DNA of 15,689 nt from Prevotellaceae bacterium. Lineage in GTDB: Bacteria; Bacteroidota; Bacteroidia; Bacteroidales; Paludibacteraceae. The stretch is from contig JAISXJ010000139.1 in assembly GCA_031270565.1 (NCBI GenBank), positions 1 through 15,689 on the forward strand. Reading direction: 5' to 3'. Shown here in pieces: positions 14,216 through 15,689 of this stretch; the stretch's first letter is position 1; each line of letters begins with the position of its first letter. Below the pieces are notes generated by a model. That model was given only the letters and a program-made list of their open reading frames with translations, searched no databases and had not been told where the DNA came from. Both the position numbers and the translations under genes were made by a program.

Positions 14216-14958
14216 GTCAGCAAAAGTTTGGTCAGAATAATATTTATCAAAAGAATCAATACGCTGCTGTTCACCACAGCATTGGTGCTTGCCCGTCCGA
14301 CATCTAACGCTCCACCGAATGCATAATAGCCGTAAAACGCCGATATGGAGGCAATTATAAAGCCAAAAAACAGCGATTTTATCAGCGAATAGGTCAGATA
14401 AAACGGGATAAAGGCGTACTGGATACCGTAAAGAAAATCGGACATCGTAATCAAATCGGTAAAATAGGCTATTCCCACGCCGCCAAACATTCCGCAAAAC
14501 ACGCTGAAAATCACCAGTGCAGGCATAAACAGCACAAGTCCAATGATTTTCGGCAGGATGAGATAGTTGGCAGAGTTAATCCCCATAACATCCAAAGCAT
14601 CTATTTGCTCCGTGATACGCATTGTACCGATTTCCGAAGCGATGTTCGACCCCACCTTGCCTGCCAGCAACAAACTCATAATGGATGATGAAAATTCCAA
14701 CAGGAGTGTGTCTCTGAGCACCAATCCCGTACTGTAACGCGGCAACATTGGGTTTTCCGTGTTCAGTATCGTCTGCATTGTCATGATAGCGCCGATAAAC
14801 ACCGAAATCAATACGATAATTCCTATCGAATTGACACCGAGTTTTTCCATTTCTTTGGGCAGTTGCCGCCAAAACATTTTCCAGTTATCAGGCTTGGAGA
14901 ACGTTTTACCCATCAGTTCGACATACCGTCCGGTTTGCTTTATGGCTGCTGTAATCAT
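14212..14958 (-). CDS. mlaE: MlaE-type ABC transporter permease
   Basis: A 248-residue integral membrane protein, the permease of the Mla phospholipid transport system that partners MlaF. After an amphipathic start (about 1-35) several membrane segments follow, near 43-63, 85-105, 140-160 and 190-240. The conserved MlaE block is clear at about 80-125: LRDTLLLEFSSSIMSLLLAG followed by KVGSNIASEIGTMRITEQID and ALDVMG. FGGALDVGRAST near the C-terminus is also typical. It is the first gene of the long minus-strand unit, starting about 20-30 bp after a near-consensus promoter, and is coupled to mlaF by an ATGA overlap. It could serve a lipid other than phospholipid. Confidence 0.92.
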   Translation of the reverse strand: MITAAIKQTGRYVELMGKTFSKPDNWKMFWRQLPKEMEKLGVNSIGIIVLISVFIGAIMTMQTILNTENPMLPRYSTGLVLRDTLLLEFSSSIMSLLLAGKVGSNIASEIGTMRITEQIDALDVMGINSANYLILPKIIGLVLFMPALVIFSVFCGMFGGVGIAYFTDLITMSDFLYGIQYAFIPFYLTYSLIKSLFFGFIIASISAFYGYYAFGGALDVGRASTNAVVNSSVLILLINIILTKLLLT

Positions 14959-14984
14959 AGCGTTTTACAGTAAAATAACGGGCA

Positions 14985-15015
14985 CAAAGGTAGTAAACTA
15001 TCATGACACAACAAA
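14985..15015 (-). promoter_or_regulatory. Bacteroidota-consensus promoter for the mlaE operon
   Basis: On the minus strand TTTG (15012-15015) and TACCTTTG (14985-14992) are separated by 19 bp, which fits the TTTG / TAnnTTTG architecture of Bacteroidota vegetative promoters. The mlaE ATG (14958) lies 26 bp downstream. It is the best-formed promoter in the window and should drive mlaE through smpB. Confidence 0.75.
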
Positions 15016-15038
15016 ATATCGCCAAGCGGAACATAATT

Positions 15039-15140
15039 AGTGAACAACGAATAGTGAATAGTGAATAATTACGAATTGAGAATTGAGAATTGAGAATTGA
15101 GAATTAAAACTCTAAACTCTAAAAACTGAAAACTGATAAC
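15039..15140. repeat. Two contiguous heptamer arrays upstream of mlaE
   Basis: Four heptamers run from 15039 to 15066 (AGTGAAC, AACGAAT, AGTGAAT, AGTGAAT). They are the reverse complement of the ATTCACT/ATTCGTT arrays elsewhere, so this array is inverted relative to those at 187, 6339, 15426 and 15487. After AATT, ten more follow without slip from 15071 to 15140: ACGAATT, GAGAATT four times, AAAACTC, TAAACTC, TAAAAAC, TGAAAAC, TGATAAC. The arrays lie just upstream of the mlaE promoter. No gene is seen from 15016 to 15524. Confidence 0.8.
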
Positions 15141-15178
15141 TAATTCTGCGCTCGCTGCTTAAAACGTTCTTTTTCATT

Positions 15179-15423
15179 GCCCGTCAGGGCGTTATGTGAA
15201 TAACCGTAAGTGCAACTTACGGACATCGCAATACGCTGAACATCAACCCGTATGGGTTGAATTATCATCACCTGACTTTGACACTTGGGTGTCGCAACTC
15301 ATTTTGAGGCGTTGAGAATCTCATATTTTCAGCATTTTAGTTCAACCCTACGGGTTGAGGTTGGGTGTGTTTCGTTGCTATCCGTTGCACTTACGGTTAT
15401 TCACATTTTGTCCTTGCGGACAA
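15179..15423. repeat. Nested palindromic element with 23-bp perfect inverted arms
   Basis: Bases 15194-15216 are the exact reverse complement of 15384-15406, enclosing 167 bp. Nested hairpins are CCGTAAGT-gca-ACTTACGG (15204-15222), one based on CAACCC/GGGTTG near 15245-15260, GACAC-ttgg-GTGTC near 15280-15293 and another CAACCC/GGGTTG near 15343-15357. GCCC-gtca-GGGC (15179-15190) and TTGTCC-ttgc-GGACAA (15408-15423) flank it. No protein frame resembling a family is present. It may be a non-autonomous mobile element or a dispersed palindromic repeat. Confidence 0.65.
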
Positions 15424-15425
15424 CT

Positions 15426-15514
15426 GTTCACTATTCACTATTCGTTATTCACTAATAAACTACACTCTAACCACTAAAAAAAAATTATTCACTATTCATT
15501 ATTCGTTATTCACT
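15426..15514. repeat. Duplicated ATTCACT-type heptamer arrays before copy 2 of the small-ORF unit
   Basis: Heptamers GTTCACT, ATTCACT, ATTCGTT, ATTCACT occupy 15426-15453. ACACTCT and AACCACT follow at 15462-15475 with a one-base slip, then ATTCACT, ATTCATT, ATTCGTT, ATTCACT at 15487-15514. The last set differs by one base from the array before copy 1 (6339-6366). Confidence 0.8.
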
Positions 15515-15524
15515 AAAAAAGTAT

Positions 15525-15532
15525 TATCTTTG
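15525..15532 (+). promoter_or_regulatory. Bacteroidota -7 promoter of the small-ORF unit, copy 2
   Basis: TATCTTTG, identical to 6377-6384 and in the same surroundings. The ATG of the second small ORF follows 38 bp after it (37 bp in copy 1). Confidence 0.6.
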
Positions 15533-15570
15533 CCGCCGATATTGTTCACATCTAAAATCAACTCAAGACG

Positions 15571-15689
15571 ATGCTTACATCTGGGATTCTATATTTACCA
15601 TTTTTGCAGATTAGACGGTTTAACCGGCTAAAAGTAAGTTCGTTACAAAAGCCCCCCCCCGTATTCGCCTTAACTCCTTGTATTCAAGG
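15571..15689 (+). CDS. Small conserved ORF of unknown function, copy 2 (cut by window end)
   Basis: The first 39 codons of a second copy of the 44-codon frame at 6422-6556; the window ends two bases into codon 40. It begins MLTSGILYLPFLQIRRFNRL and keeps KVSSLQKPPP and FALTPCIQ unchanged apart from Ala31 to Val. From Asn18 to Gln39 only two bases differ (one silent), while the first 17 codons differ at 13 bases. The C9 tract is again nine long (15652-15660) and in frame as three prolines. Whether the terminator and end of the frame are kept cannot be seen. Coding status is as uncertain as for copy 1. Confidence 0.45.
   Translation, partial: MLTSGILYLPFLQIRRFNRLKVSSLQKPPPVFALTPCIQ

Noticed and set aside
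15039..15140. Possible CRISPR array
   Set aside because: Units are 7 bp and contiguous with no spacers and no cas genes.

Overview
The window looks like a chromosomal segment of a member of the Bacteroidota, most likely order Bacteroidales. The evidence is a porU–porV gene pair (core type IX secretion), the Bacteroidota-type promoter element TAnnTTTG in front of several transcription units, A-rich leaders with little Shine-Dalgarno signal, and Bacteroidota-specific families (DUF4783, DUF4296, a DksA/TraR-like protein with a degenerate zinc finger). No rRNA, tRNA, CRISPR array, transposase or phage gene was recognised.

Layout. (1) 1-255: non-coding, small hairpins and contiguous 7-bp repeats leading into a promoter. 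(2) 280-5988, plus strand: porU (gingipain-fold sortase of type IX secretion), porV (outer-membrane shuttle protein partnering PorU) and ispF (MEP isoprenoid pathway). (3) 5989-8955: a repeat-rich accessory island. It holds heptamer repeats, a compact unit made of promoter, 44-codon ORF and terminator (6377-6604), a run of small palindromes, one exported LamG + IPT/TIG surface protein (6938-8542) with a strong terminator, and a 189-bp MITE-like element with 12-bp perfect inverted ends. (4) 8956-14958, minus strand: housekeeping genes. From a well-formed promoter at 14985-15015 come mlaE, mlaF, a DksA-like gene, lspA, a DUF4296 lipoprotein, an unknown gene, a hotdog-fold FabZ-like gene and smpB, packed with overlaps or short gaps. 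After 130 bp follows a DUF4783 gene translationally coupled to nadC. (5) 14959-15689: non-coding repeats again (heptamers, a nested palindrome with 23-bp arms), then a second copy of the promoter + small-ORF unit, cut by the window end.

How the genes fit together: PorU and PorV act in the same attachment complex, which cleaves C-terminal signals of type IX substrates and anchors them at the cell surface. LspA matures lipoproteins, and the DUF4296 gene directly after it encodes a candidate LspA substrate. MlaE/MlaF form an inner-membrane lipid-transport ABC module. SmpB serves trans-translation, NadC makes NAD precursor and IspF makes isoprenoid precursor.

The most unusual signal is the duplicated small unit. 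Two copies lie 9,149 bp apart in the same orientation. They share promoter and upstream heptamers, have no indel across 39 codons, and carry a nearly invariant 3' half that includes a C9 tract read as three prolines. Part of that half can also fold into hairpins, and most differences between the copies there fall in loops. It may be a multicopy small-protein gene, a structured small RNA, or both; I do not recognise it as a known family.
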